DNA of 64,000 nt from Arthrobacter sp. MYb229 (GTDB lineage Bacteria > Actinomycetota > Actinomycetes > Actinomycetales > Micrococcaceae): NCBI RefSeq assembly GCF_002975405.1, contig NZ_PCPS01000001.1, positions 62,001-126,000 of the forward strand, in the 5' to 3' direction. The position numbers and the translations under genes are program-made. Of this stretch, positions 27,459-38,196 are shown piece by piece; within the stretch, counting starts at the first letter, position 1, and each line of letters opens with the position of its first letter. Below the pieces are notes generated by a model. It saw only the letters and a list, made by a program, of their open reading frames with translations, did no database searches and was not told the DNA's origin.

Positions 27459-30400
27459 GTGAACAGCAAAAGCGCTGCTTCCTCCGTGCGCAGTCAGCCT
27501 CTGCCACCATACCTTCATAAACGTAGTTGGCGTCGTTGGGTCACCGCCTTGGCCGCAACCCCGATGCTGGCGCTCGCACCCCTGGCTAGTATTCCCGCCG
27601 TGGCAGATGAAACTTCTGTGACTCTGGCCGGTTCTTTTCAGTCGTTGTTGGGATGTTCCGCTGACTGGATGGCTGACTGTGAAGCTACCAGCCTGCAATC
27701 CACGGACCAGGAAGGGCAATACAGCCTGGAAGTGGAAGTTCCGGCGGGGAACTATGAATACAAAGTAGCGTTGAACAAAAGCTTTGACACGTCTTATGGA
27801 CTGGATGGGGGAGAAGAGAACATTCCCCTAGCCCTGAGTGCGGATAGTCGATTGCGCTTCACCTTTGATACGGCCACTGGGCTGACACAAGTTGTGCCAC
27901 TGGACCTTCGCGGAGAATATTCAGATACTGATGCCGAATTGGTCGCTGCGCCGGTCAGGCAAGCCGGTTCTGGTGAGCAATTCTATTTCGTCTTGACAGA
28001 CCGCTTTGCCAATGGCTCAACGGCTAACGACACCGGCGGTTTGGAAGGTGATCGACTAACCACCGGGTTTGATCCGACGGACAAAGGATTCTATGAAGGC
28101 GGTGATATCGCAGGCTTACACTCCAAGCTCGACTACATTCAGGGCCTTGGCACCAGCGCCATCTGGCTCACGCCCAGTTTTAAGAACATGCCGGTTCAGG
28201 GTAGTGGTGATGATGCCAGCGCCGGATATCACGGCTATTGGGTCACCGATTTCACTCAGATCGACCCACATCTAGGCACCAATGAAGAACTCTCCGAACT
28301 GATTGATGACGCCCACAAGCGTGGCATCAAGGTGTATTTCGACATCCTCGTGAACCATACCGCGGATCTCATCGACAATAAGGAAAAGAAGTATTCCTAC
28401 GTTGAGCAGTCTTCCCTTCCCTATAAGGATGCTCAGGGTCAAGCCTTTGACCCGGCGGACTACGCAGGCAGTGATACCTTCCCAGAGCTAGACGCTTCCA
28501 GTTCCTTCCCTTATACCCCGGTTGTTTCTGACCAAGTCAAGAAGGTCCCCGACTGGCTCAATGATCCAACGCTCTATCACAACCGCGGGGACTCAACCTG
28601 GGAAGGTGAGTCGGTCACCTATGGCGATTTTCAGGGGCTTGATGACCTCATGACCGAAAATCCTAAGGTTGTCAACGGTTTCGCAGAGGTCTACAAGAAC
28701 TGGGTGGACTTCGGAATTGATGGCTTCCGCATCGACACCGCAAAACATGTGAATTTTGAATTCTGGGAACAATGGACCAAACAAGTTCAGGACTATGCAC
28801 GAGCCCAGGGTAAAGACGACTTCTTCATGTTTGGCGAAGTTTATGATGCCGATGCAAAGAAGCTTTCGCCCTACGTGCGTAAGACGGAAATGAATTCCGT
28901 CCTTGATTTCACGTTCCAATCTGCTGCTGCCGGTTTCGCGGGAGGAAATTCAGCCAAAACGCTAAGCACGCTGTTCTCGGCGGATGACTACTACACCACG
29001 GCAAACACCTCAGCTGATGCTCTACCAACTTTCCTTGGCAATCACGATATGGGGCGCATTGGGTACTTCCTGAACAACAGCAATCAGAAACTCAAACGTG
29101 ATGAACTGGCCCATGAACTGATGTTCCTGACCCGTGGCCAGCCGGTGGTTTACTACGGTGACGAACAAGGATTTGCAGGCACCGGTGGAGACAAGGATTC
29201 TCGCCAATCACTGTTCGCTTCTCAAGTCTCGGAGTATCAGAACCAAGAATTGATTACCGGAGAAAAGCTCGGAACCCAAGATCGTTATGACAGTGATTCT
29301 CCGATGTACCAGCACATCGCGGCCCTCTCTAAACTTCGCGAATCAAACAAAGCGCTGAAGGGCGGGGCACAAGTAGAGCTATACGCCCAAGATTCCAAGG
29401 GAGTCTATGCATTCTCGCGTGTGGACCGTGACGAGAAAACCGAATACCTGGTGGCCCTGAACAACTCGGAAGAATCCGCTGATGTTGAGTTGTCGACTCT
29501 GACCTCCGACGCAACCTACTCAGCGCTCTATGGCGCCGAAGACAAACTCAGCAGTGCTGCGGACGGGAAACTCAACGTGACGGTGCCAGCGCTATCTGCA
29601 GTGGTTTATAAAGCTGACAAGAACGTAGATAGTGCTGCCTTCACACCTGAGATTTCCGCTCCAAAATCTGGGGCCGGGCTCAGCGGCGTAACACCCGTAT
29701 CCGTGGATTTAGGCGAACAGGCGTGGGCTGAAACAAGCATGTCGTGGCGTGAAGTGGGCACCGAGAAGTGGCACCTACTGGGCGTGGCAGAAGACCACAC
29801 CCCACGAGTCTTCCACGACGTTTCATCGCTACCACAAGGCACCTTGGTGGAATATCGTGCCGTGAGTACCAATGCCGCAGGAGAACACAGCGCCGCTTCC
29901 ACCTATGCTTCCGTGGGCAACGACGTTTCCGGGTTTGCGAAGGAAAAACCGGCTGAATCGGATATCTCCATGGTCACCGTGCCGGGAAGCCATAACACCG
30001 AAATGGGTTGTGTCACCGACTGGGATCCGGCCTGCGAGGCAGCCAAACTCACTGAACAGCCTGGCGGGGTCTATTCTGGTGAATTCGATGTCCCAGCAGG
30101 GGACTATGACTACAAGGTAGCCATCAACGGATCATGGGATCTGAACTATGGCGCTGCTGGTATTGCCGGTGGTGACAACCTTAAATATTCTCACGAAGGT
30201 GGGACCGTCAAGTTCTTCTTCGATCCCCGCAACAACATCGCACAAAGCGATCAACAGGGTCCGATGATCACCTTACCGGGAAGTTTTCAAGACGAATTGG
30301 GCTGTAAATCCGACTGGGATCCAACCTGTCTCGCTACTTTAATGGCGGACGCTGATGCTGACGGTACCTACGAATTCACTACGGAGAAGATCCCGGCTGG

Positions 30401-33224
30401 TACCTACGAATTTAAGGTGTCACACAACTTCGGGTGGGACGAAAATTATGGCGTTGACGGTGCCGTCGGAGGTGCTAACTACAGTCTTTCGGTAACCGAA
30501 GGAAAGCCAGTGAGCTTCAGCTACGACTCGAAGACTCACCTGTTGCAGATTGGTTCTGACACCCAAACAGTCGCCGGCGTTGGTCAAATGAAAGCGCAGT
30601 GGATTTCCGCTGACACCCTAGCGATTCCTCGTGATCTAGGCACTGGTGAAAACTATGCCCTCTACGCTTCAAAGGACGCCAGCTTGAAATTGGAGGGAGA
30701 AGAGATCTCCGGTGCGAAGCCAATCGAGCTCAAAGAAATTATTGGTGGGTTGAGTGCCGAACAACGCAAGAAGTTCCCACACCTTGCCGACTACCGTGCC
30801 TTGCGTGTTGAGCTAGATCGCGAAGACGTAGCCTCTGCATTGCGTTCACAACTGGCATTGGCACGATTTGATGGCGAAGGGGATACCCAGAAACTCACCG
30901 CCTTCACCGGAGTTCAGAGTGCTGGTGTCATTGATGATCTCTATGCCAAGGCGCTTGACGATGTAGAACTCGGCGTGAGCTTCACCGGTAAACGCCCTAC
31001 CTTTAGGCTCTGGGCACCCACGGCCCAAAAAACAACACTGCTGATTACTGACAAGAAGGAGAAGACTGCACGATACGCTGCTAGCTATTCGAAGGACAGC
31101 GGTGTGTGGACGGTAAAGGGTAAACCTCAGATGGCTGAGGCGAAGTACCGGTGGGAAGTTCAGGTCTTTGTCCCTGAAACGGGCAAGATCGAAACGAATA
31201 TTGTTACCGATCCATATTCGGTTGCGTTGACCACTAATTCCACCCACTCGGTCGCGGTGAGCTTGGAAGACCCTCACCACCAGCCAAAACAGTGGCGTAA
31301 GGCCAAAGCCAAAAACGTCGAAAAGGACGTGGACCGCAGCATCTATGAACTGCAGATCCGTGACTTCTCGATTTCAGATGCTTCGGTGCCCGAGAATCAG
31401 CGGGGCCGCTACGGAGCGTTTGGAGCAAATGGGGCCGGGAGTAAACAGCTCAAACAGCTTTCCGAGGCTGGCCTGACTACCGTTCACCTGCTGCCAAGTT
31501 TTGATATCGCCACCATTGAGGAGGAACAGTCACAACGTGTTGAGACGGACTGTGATCTGAAGTCGCTGCCGGCAGCTTCCAGCAAACAACAAGAGTGCGT
31601 TACTGCCCACGGTGATGAAGACGGATTCAACTGGGGGTACGACCCCTTCCATTTCATGGCTCCGGAAGGTTCGTACGCCACGAACCCTGAAGGAGCGAAC
31701 CGTGTCGAAGAATTCCGCTCGATGGTTGGATCCTTGCACAGCATGGGGCTAGAAGTAGTGCTTGATCAGGTGTTCAATCACACCGCAGCCTCGGGTCAAG
31801 CCGATCGCAGTGTGCTGGATAAGATCGTGCCTGGCTACTACCACCGACTTGATGCCACCGGGAAAGTGGAAACCTCGACCTGCTGTCAGAACCTGGCCAC
31901 GGAACACGCTGCGGCGCAGAAACTGATGGTTGATGCCCTGGTGGTGTGGGCCAAGGACTATAAGGTTGATGGATTCCGTTTTGACCTCATGGGCCACCAC
32001 TCACGAGAAACCATGGAAGCCGTACGCAGTGCATTAGATGAACTGAAGCCGGGACGTGACGGAGTGGACGGCAAGTCCATTTACCTCTATGGCGAAGGAT
32101 GGAACTTTGGTGAGGTGGCGGACAATGCTCGCTTCTATCAAGCGACTCAGGGGCAAATGAACGGTACCGGCATCGGGACCTTTAACGACCGACTGCGCGA
32201 TGCCGTTCATGGTGGCAGTCCTGTTGATTCATCCTCAACATTCCGTCAGGGCTTTGGTACTGGCTTGGGAACGGATCCCAACGGTAATAAGGTCAATGGG
32301 AGCACCGAGGAAGCGTTGAAAGATCTCGGCCACGAAACCGACCTAGTGAAGCTCGGCTTGGCTGGCAATCTCGCAGACTTCGAATTCCTCGCTTCGGATG
32401 GCAGCGTGCACCGTGGTGATGAATTGGATTACCGCGGAGCGAAAGCAGGCTATGCTTCGCAGCCGGGAGAAGTGATCAACTATGTTGACGCGCACGATAA
32501 TGAAACGCTCTACGACCTCACTGTGCTCAAGTTGCCACGAGATACTTCCATGGAGGATCGGGTGCGGATGAATACTCTCGCACAAGCAACCGTGATGTAT
32601 TCACAAGCTGTTCCGTTCTGGCATGCCGGAACCGAGTTATTGCGTTCAAAGTCTTTGGACCGAAATTCCTATAACTCGGGGGACTGGTTCAACCGCATCG
32701 ACTTCTCCGGAGTGGAAAATACTTTTGGCTCGGGTCTTCCGCCCGAGGCAGATAACGGGGAGAAGTGGGATCTGATGGCTCCACTATTAGAAGACCCTGC
32801 GCTCAAGCCGGATGCCAAGGCCATGGCTGATGCTGAAGGGGCAGCCTTGGACTTGCTGCAGACCCGCAAGGAAGTTGGACTCTTGCGATTGGGCTCAGCT
32901 GATCTCATTGGGCAAAAGGTGAGCTTCCCGCTGGGCGGGTCTGAGGCTGAACCGGGAATTATCGTGATGCGCATTGACGACACGGTGGGTAAGGATGTCG
33001 ATCGCAAGCATGACGGTGCCTTAGTCCTCTTCAATGCCTCGCCGAAGGAGAGCACGCAAAAGCTTGAGGAGCTGGTAGGTCACGACTACTCGCTTGCCAA
33101 GTCTCTTGCGAAAGGCAGTGATGACCGGGTGAAGTCAACTTCGTTCGACAGTGCCACCGGTGAGCTGACTATTCCGGCGCGCACCGCGGCAGTCCTAGTG
33201 GAACCTCAGGGCTCGGCTAAGTAG
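27459..33224 (+). CDS. Secreted amylopullulanase (alpha-amylase plus pullulanase)
   Basis: 1921 residues. The signal peptide has a long basic front (HKRSWRRWVTALAATPMLAL) with likely cleavage after AVA. Order: X25 module, GH13 alpha-amylase, two more X25 modules, a pullulanase N-terminal/CBM48-like region, GH13 pullulanase, and a C-terminal beta domain. Amylase catalytic residues: D426 (GFRID), E460 (FGEVYD), D530 (GNHDMG). Pullulanase: YELQIRDFS, FNWGYDP, D1509 (GFRFD), E1546 (YGEGWNFG), D1680 (DAHDNE). It should cut alpha-1,4 and alpha-1,6 bonds of starch or glycogen outside the cell. No cell-wall anchor is seen. GTG 27459 is preferred (GGAG six bases upstream); ATG 27447 is an alternative. 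Local GC is lower than in its neighbours. Confidence 0.92.
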   Translation: MNSKSAASSVRSQPLPPYLHKRSWRRWVTALAATPMLALAPLASIPAVADETSVTLAGSFQSLLGCSADWMADCEATSLQSTDQEGQYSLEVEVPAGNYEYKVALNKSFDTSYGLDGGEENIPLALSADSRLRFTFDTATGLTQVVPLDLRGEYSDTDAELVAAPVRQAGSGEQFYFVLTDRFANGSTANDTGGLEGDRLTTGFDPTDKGFYEGGDIAGLHSKLDYIQGLGTSAIWLTPSFKNMPVQGSGDDASAGYHGYWVTDFTQIDPHLGTNEELSELIDDAHKRGIKVYFDILVNHTADLIDNKEKKYSYVEQSSLPYKDAQGQAFDPADYAGSDTFPELDASSSFPYTPVVSDQVKKVPDWLNDPTLYHNRGDSTWEGESVTYGDFQGLDDLMTENPKVVNGFAEVYKNWVDFGIDGFRIDTAKHVNFEFWEQWTKQVQDYARAQGKDDFFMFGEVYDADAKKLSPYVRKTEMNSVLDFTFQSAAAGFAGGNSAKTLSTLFSADDYYTTANTSADALPTFLGNHDMGRIGYFLNNSNQKLKRDELAHELMFLTRGQPVVYYGDEQGFAGTGGDKDSRQSLFASQVSEYQNQELITGEKLGTQDRYDSDSPMYQHIAALSKLRESNKALKGGAQVELYAQDSKGVYAFSRVDRDEKTEYLVALNNSEESADVELSTLTSDATYSALYGAEDKLSSAADGKLNVTVPALSAVVYKADKNVDSAAFTPEISAPKSGAGLSGVTPVSVDLGEQAWAETSMSWREVGTEKWHLLGVAEDHTPRVFHDVSSLPQGTLVEYRAVSTNAAGEHSAASTYASVGNDVSGFAKEKPAESDISMVTVPGSHNTEMGCVTDWDPACEAAKLTEQPGGVYSGEFDVPAGDYDYKVAINGSWDLNYGAAGIAGGDNLKYSHEGGTVKFFFDPRNNIAQSDQQGPMITLPGSFQDELGCKSDWDPTCLATLMADADADGTYEFTTEKIPAGTYEFKVSHNFGWDENYGVDGAVGGANYSLSVTEGKPVSFSYDSKTHLLQIGSDTQTVAGVGQMKAQWISADTLAIPRDLGTGENYALYASKDASLKLEGEEISGAKPIELKEIIGGLSAEQRKKFPHLADYRALRVELDREDVASALRSQLALARFDGEGDTQKLTAFTGVQSAGVIDDLYAKALDDVELGVSFTGKRPTFRLWAPTAQKTTLLITDKKEKTARYAASYSKDSGVWTVKGKPQMAEAKYRWEVQVFVPETGKIETNIVTDPYSVALTTNSTHSVAVSLEDPHHQPKQWRKAKAKNVEKDVDRSIYELQIRDFSISDASVPENQRGRYGAFGANGAGSKQLKQLSEAGLTTVHLLPSFDIATIEEEQSQRVETDCDLKSLPAASSKQQECVTAHGDEDGFNWGYDPFHFMAPEGSYATNPEGANRVEEFRSMVGSLHSMGLEVVLDQVFNHTAASGQADRSVLDKIVPGYYHRLDATGKVETSTCCQNLATEHAAAQKLMVDALVVWAKDYKVDGFRFDLMGHHSRETMEAVRSALDELKPGRDGVDGKSIYLYGEGWNFGEVADNARFYQATQGQMNGTGIGTFNDRLRDAVHGGSPVDSSSTFRQGFGTGLGTDPNGNKVNGSTEEALKDLGHETDLVKLGLAGNLADFEFLASDGSVHRGDELDYRGAKAGYASQPGEVINYVDAHDNETLYDLTVLKLPRDTSMEDRVRMNTLAQATVMYSQAVPFWHAGTELLRSKSLDRNSYNSGDWFNRIDFSGVENTFGSGLPPEADNGEKWDLMAPLLEDPALKPDAKAMADAEGAALDLLQTRKEVGLLRLGSADLIGQKVSFPLGGSEAEPGIIVMRIDDTVGKDVDRKHDGALVLFNASPKESTQKLEELVGHDYSLAKSLAKGSDDRVKSTSFDSATGELTIPARTAAVLVEPQGSAK

Positions 33225-33349
33225 TAGAACGGAGCATTCCTACTGGACCATCTGTAGGGATTATTCGCAGGACCATTGTTGGTAGATGAACTGATCTAGC
33301 CAGTGTGGCAATCGAGTTTTTCATTGCCAAAGCGTCCACGCTGACAGCG

Positions 33350-33385
33350 AACAACCCGCTCTCGTCATCACGAGAGCGGGTTGTT
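33350..33385. terminator. Bidirectional terminator after the amylopullulanase gene
   Basis: AACAACCCGCTCTCGT, loop CATC and the exact complement ending in GGGTTGTT. It lies between the convergent stops at 33224 and 33402. Confidence 0.82.
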
Positions 33386-33401
33386 CCATTGTGTCTGTAA
33401 A

Positions 33402-33719
33402 TCAGTTTTGAGGGTCTTTGCGACGCCCAAAAACAAAGTAGGAAATGCTTCCTAGTACGTTGAGGCAACTGACCACGGCCCACAGTGGTTTTGGCCCTCT
33501 CGCCAGCTGAACGGGGCGTCGACGAAGATCGCGCAAGGCTGCAAACATCAAAGTCAGCTCGATAATTCCAGCGAGGATGACAGCAACCTGGGTGCGGCGA
33601 TCCAGCTCCCGGAAGGACCGTTTTTTCGGTAGGTTGAGGCGCCGGGAGGGCAGGGTGGATTGTCCTTGAATGCCTTGGGTGTCCTGTGTCTGAAAATTAT
33701 TTTTCGGCATGGGAATCAT
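33402..33719 (-). CDS. PLDc_N-domain membrane protein
   Basis: 105 residues. A basic N-terminal stretch is followed by two helices: VAVILAGIIELTLMFAALRD, and LWAVVSCLNVLGSISYFVFG after RGPK. The LRDL...RGPK.LWA...GSISYFVFGRR pattern is the PLDc_N (phospholipase D N-terminal-like) domain found alone in many actinobacterial small proteins. Function unknown. I chose ATG 33719 because AAAGGG lies five bases upstream; an in-frame ATG lies at 33710. Confidence 0.78.
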   Translation of the reverse strand: MIPMPKNNFQTQDTQGIQGQSTLPSRRLNLPKKRSFRELDRRTQVAVILAGIIELTLMFAALRDLRRRPVQLARGPKPLWAVVSCLNVLGSISYFVFGRRKDPQN

Positions 33720-33756
33720 TCTTGCCCTTTGTTCGTTGAAGAAGACAGAACGCAAA

Positions 33757-33777
33757 GTTGAGTGAGGTTGGCTCAAG
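33757..33777. promoter_or_regulatory. HAIR operator 1 of the dnaK operon
   Basis: GTTGAGT-N7-GCTCAAG fits the HspR-associated inverted repeat CTTGAGT-N7-ACTCAAG of actinobacteria with one change per arm. It lies directly upstream of the -35 hexamer. Confidence 0.85.
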
Positions 33778-33782
33778 TTAAT

Positions 33783-33810
33783 TTGACAGTCGAAAGCGGC
33801 TGAGTAAACT
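33783..33810 (+). promoter_or_regulatory. dnaK promoter
   Basis: TTGACA (33783-33788), 16 bases, TAAACT (33805-33810). It is bracketed by two HAIR operators. Transcription would start near 33817, inside the second operator, and leave a leader of about 65 bases. Confidence 0.75.
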
Positions 33811-33829
33811 TGAGTCCAGAACGCTCAAT
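33809..33829. promoter_or_regulatory. HAIR operator 2 of the dnaK operon
   Basis: CTTGAGT-N7-GCTCAAT. The left arm is a perfect HAIR half and the right arm has two changes. It overlaps the -10 hexamer and the probable start of transcription. Confidence 0.82.
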
Positions 33830-33853
33830 CAGGATAAAAATCCTCAGCGTTAG

Positions 33854-35740
<1,887 letters not shown>

Positions 35741-35755
35741 GGGAGAGACGGGAAT

Positions 35756-36328
35756 ATGTCCGAGGCACAGGACCAGAACGCCAACTCCGGCCAGGAGCCG
35801 GAGAACGAGCAGGATGCCGCCAATGAGCAGCAGACTGCAGACGCTTTGGGTCAGGCCGAGGCGATCCTGAACGAGGCGGCCGCCGGCGTCGAAGAGGCGC
35901 AGGCTGAGGTCACCGAGAAGGAAAACGAGTTGCGCAACGACCTGCTCCGCCTGCAGGCCGAGTATGTCAACTACCGCAAGCGCGTCGAGCGCGACCGGGT
36001 GGCAGTGCGCGACAGCGCCGTCCAGTCGGTGCTCTCCACCTTGCTGCCGGTACTCGATGACATCGATGCCGCTCGTGCTCACGGCGACCTGGCCGATGGA
36101 CCGTTTGCGGCCATCGCCAACAAGCTGGACACGGTTTTGGCATCGCACGGCCTGGAGCGAATCGACGAGGCTGGGGTCGAATTCGACCCTAACGTCCACG
36201 AAGCTTTGCTGCGCCAGCCGGTCCCCGAAATTCCGGCGGACCATGTGGGACAGGTATTGCGAGCCGGTTACCGCAAGGGCACCTACACTCTGCGCGCCGC
36301 GCAGGTGCTGGTCGCCACCGGCGAATAG
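35756..36328 (+). CDS. grpE: Nucleotide exchange factor GrpE
   Basis: 190 residues. An acidic, Gln/Glu-rich N terminus and long coiled coil (residues ~35-90, with LRLQAEYVNYRKRVERDR) lead to the beta domain with LPVLDDIDAARAHGDL and FDPNVHEALL. It swaps ADP for ATP on DnaK. It starts 15 bases after the dnaK stop with GGGAGAG between them. Confidence 0.97.
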   Translation: MSEAQDQNANSGQEPENEQDAANEQQTADALGQAEAILNEAAAGVEEAQAEVTEKENELRNDLLRLQAEYVNYRKRVERDRVAVRDSAVQSVLSTLLPVLDDIDAARAHGDLADGPFAAIANKLDTVLASHGLERIDEAGVEFDPNVHEALLRQPVPEIPADHVGQVLRAGYRKGTYTLRAAQVLVATGE

Positions 36329-36344
36329 CCGCACATCTAGATAG

Positions 36345-36386
36345 CGAAACTGCCCACTGCCGAGAATTCGTCAGTGGGCAGTTTCG
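36345..36386 (+). other. Hairpin between grpE and dnaJ
   Basis: CGAAACTGCCCACTG (36345-36359) pairs exactly with 36372-36386 across a 12-base loop. No T run follows, so it is more likely a processing or partial-termination element than a full terminator. Confidence 0.6.
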
Positions 36387-36415
36387 AATCGCTAGTCGAA
36401 AGAAAGGGGGCCCTG

Positions 36416-37384
36416 ATGGCAAGTCAGGACTGGATCGACAAAGACTTCTACGCCATTCTGGGCGTCTCCAAGGACGCCAACGAGGCGGACATCAAGAAGG
36501 CGTACCGCAAGCAAGCGCGTAAGTACCACCCGGATACCAACCAGGGCGATGCGGACGCCGAGCGGAAATTCAAGGACATCTCCGAGGCCAACTCGGTGCT
36601 TTCCGATAAGGAAGAGCGCGAACAATACGACGCCATCCGCGCCATGGGTGGAGGCGCCCGGTTCAGCGCCGGCGGAGCTGGCGGCGCCCCGGGCGGCCAG
36701 GCGGGATTCGACGACGTCTTCTCCAACCTCTTCGGCGGTGGGGGAGGCCCGCGCGGCCGCGGCGGACAGCCCGACTTCTCCGATCTCTTCGGCGGCGGGG
36801 CTGGATTCGGCGGCGGATTCGGCCAAAGCGCCCCGCCGCGCAAGGGAGCTGACCGGACGGCCAGCACCACCATCTCCTTCGCTGGTTCCATCAAGGGCAC
36901 CACCATCGGATTGCGTGAGCAGAGCGGTGAAGTCATTGACGTGCGTGTTCCGGCAGGAATCAAGGATGGCCAGTCGGTGCGTGTGCGTGGACGAGGCCAA
37001 CCTGGCGGAGCCGGCAACGGCGACCTGCTGGTCAAGGTCAAAGTCACCGAGCACCCGTTCTTCAAACGCGAAGAGAACAACATTCGTGTGCACCTGCCGG
37101 TTACCTTTGATGAGGCAGTCCTCGGAGCCAAGATCCACGTGCCGACTCTCGACGGGGAACAAGTAGCCGTGAAGGTGCCCGCCGGTTCGAACTCGGGTCG
37201 TACCTTGCGCCTGAAGGGGCGTGGGGTGAAGACCTCGAAGTCCACCGGTGACATGCTGATCGTCTTGGATGTGGTGATTCCACAGAACCTGAACGACAAG
37301 GCGAAGGCGGCCATCGAAGACTTCGCTGCCGCCACCGCGGGGGAAGATCCTCGCGTGGGACTTGAAGCCAAGGCCAGGCTCTAG
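36416..37384 (+). CDS. dnaJ: DnaJ-type co-chaperone without zinc finger
   Basis: 322 residues. J domain at residues ~10-75 with HPD at 38-40, a long Gly/Phe-rich linker (~80-145), and two beta-barrel substrate domains with DVRVPAGIKDGQSVRVRGRG and HVPTLDGEQVAVKVPAG. No cysteine is present, so the four CxxCxGxG repeats of class I DnaJ are absent; it is class II in layout, like CbpA. I chose ATG 36416 because AAAGGGGG (36403-36410) lies five bases upstream. It stimulates DnaK ATP hydrolysis. Confidence 0.93.
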   Translation: MASQDWIDKDFYAILGVSKDANEADIKKAYRKQARKYHPDTNQGDADAERKFKDISEANSVLSDKEEREQYDAIRAMGGGARFSAGGAGGAPGGQAGFDDVFSNLFGGGGGPRGRGGQPDFSDLFGGGAGFGGGFGQSAPPRKGADRTASTTISFAGSIKGTTIGLREQSGEVIDVRVPAGIKDGQSVRVRGRGQPGGAGNGDLLVKVKVTEHPFFKREENNIRVHLPVTFDEAVLGAKIHVPTLDGEQVAVKVPAGSNSGRTLRLKGRGVKTSKSTGDMLIVLDVVIPQNLNDKAKAAIEDFAAATAGEDPRVGLEAKARL

Positions 37385-37415
37385 GATTAATCCAGGAGCG
37401 ATGTAGTGCAACGCG

Positions 37416-37443
37416 GCGGCGTGCCCCGAAAGGGGCACGCCGC
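37416..37443 (+). other. GAAA-loop hairpin between dnaJ and hspR
   Basis: GCGGCGTGCCCC, loop GAAA, GGGGCACGCCGC: a 12-bp perfect stem with a stable tetraloop and no T run. It may weaken transcription into hspR or protect the upstream mRNA end. Confidence 0.6.
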
Positions 37444-37493
37444 GGTGGACAATGGATGTATCCCCAGCAGCGGAAGTAAGGAGACTGAATTTC

Positions 37494-37922
37494 ATGGCCC
37501 ACGAGTTCTTGCGACCTGTATTCGTCATTTCAGTCGCCGCGCAACTAGCCGACATGCATCCGCAGACGCTGCGGCAATATGACCGCATCGGATTGGTCTC
37601 TCCAAGCCGCCAAGCCGGCAAGCAGCGTCGCTACTCTCAACGTGATGTTTCGCTGCTGCGCCAGGTGCAGCTGCTGAGCAAGGAAGGCGTTTCGCTCGAA
37701 GGCATTAAACGCATCATCGAGCTGCAAAACCAGGTAGCCCACCTCCAGGGCCAAGTGGCCGAACTGCGCGATGAGCTGCACGCGGTCCAGCAAGGCCAAA
37801 CCCGGGTCTTCGCCGCGGGTACGGCCGCCGGAGATGTGGTGTCCATGGCCCGTGGCATGCGCCCGGCACGCCGCGAGCCAAGCGTCACCCTATTTACCAC
37901 CCGCCGCGCCATCGGCCGCTAG
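37494..37922 (+). CDS. hspR: Heat-shock repressor HspR (MerR family)
   Basis: 142 residues. MerR-type DNA-binding domain: VISVAAQLADMHPQTLRQYD, then GLVSPSR, GKQRRYSQRDVSLLRQVQLL and SLEGIKRIIEL. A coiled coil follows (NQVAHLQGQVAELRDEL). HspR binds HAIR sites, with DnaK as co-repressor in Streptomyces; here HAIR sites occur before dnaK and clpB. AAGGAG at 37478-37483 lies ten bases before ATG 37494. It ends the operon, as usual in actinobacteria. Confidence 0.95.
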   Translation: MAHEFLRPVFVISVAAQLADMHPQTLRQYDRIGLVSPSRQAGKQRRYSQRDVSLLRQVQLLSKEGVSLEGIKRIIELQNQVAHLQGQVAELRDELHAVQQGQTRVFAAGTAAGDVVSMARGMRPARREPSVTLFTTRRAIGR

Positions 37923-38196
37923 TCCCGCGCTCCGCGTACCTCTCGCACCCTCGACGGCGCCTCTCACCGATTTCAACTGGCCATTTGCCAGCATCCGGAT
38001 TAGTCTCAGAATAACGTGATCCACCTCACCTTTCGTGAATCGCGCAGTTGCACACCGGAGCACCGTTCCGGACCAGAAAATAGTGCAGCAGGACTGTTTT
38101 GAGAACGGAGAGCTTCGTGCAGGAACATCTTTCAGCAACGGCGCACTTTCAGCCGGCACCTTCGGTTTCCGCGACCCCCGGTTTGCCGGTGCGCGC

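Noticed and set aside
38035-38196. 54-residue N-terminal extension of the acyl-CoA synthetase
   Set aside because: Not family-like and no ribosome-binding site; the total length fits better from ATG 38197.
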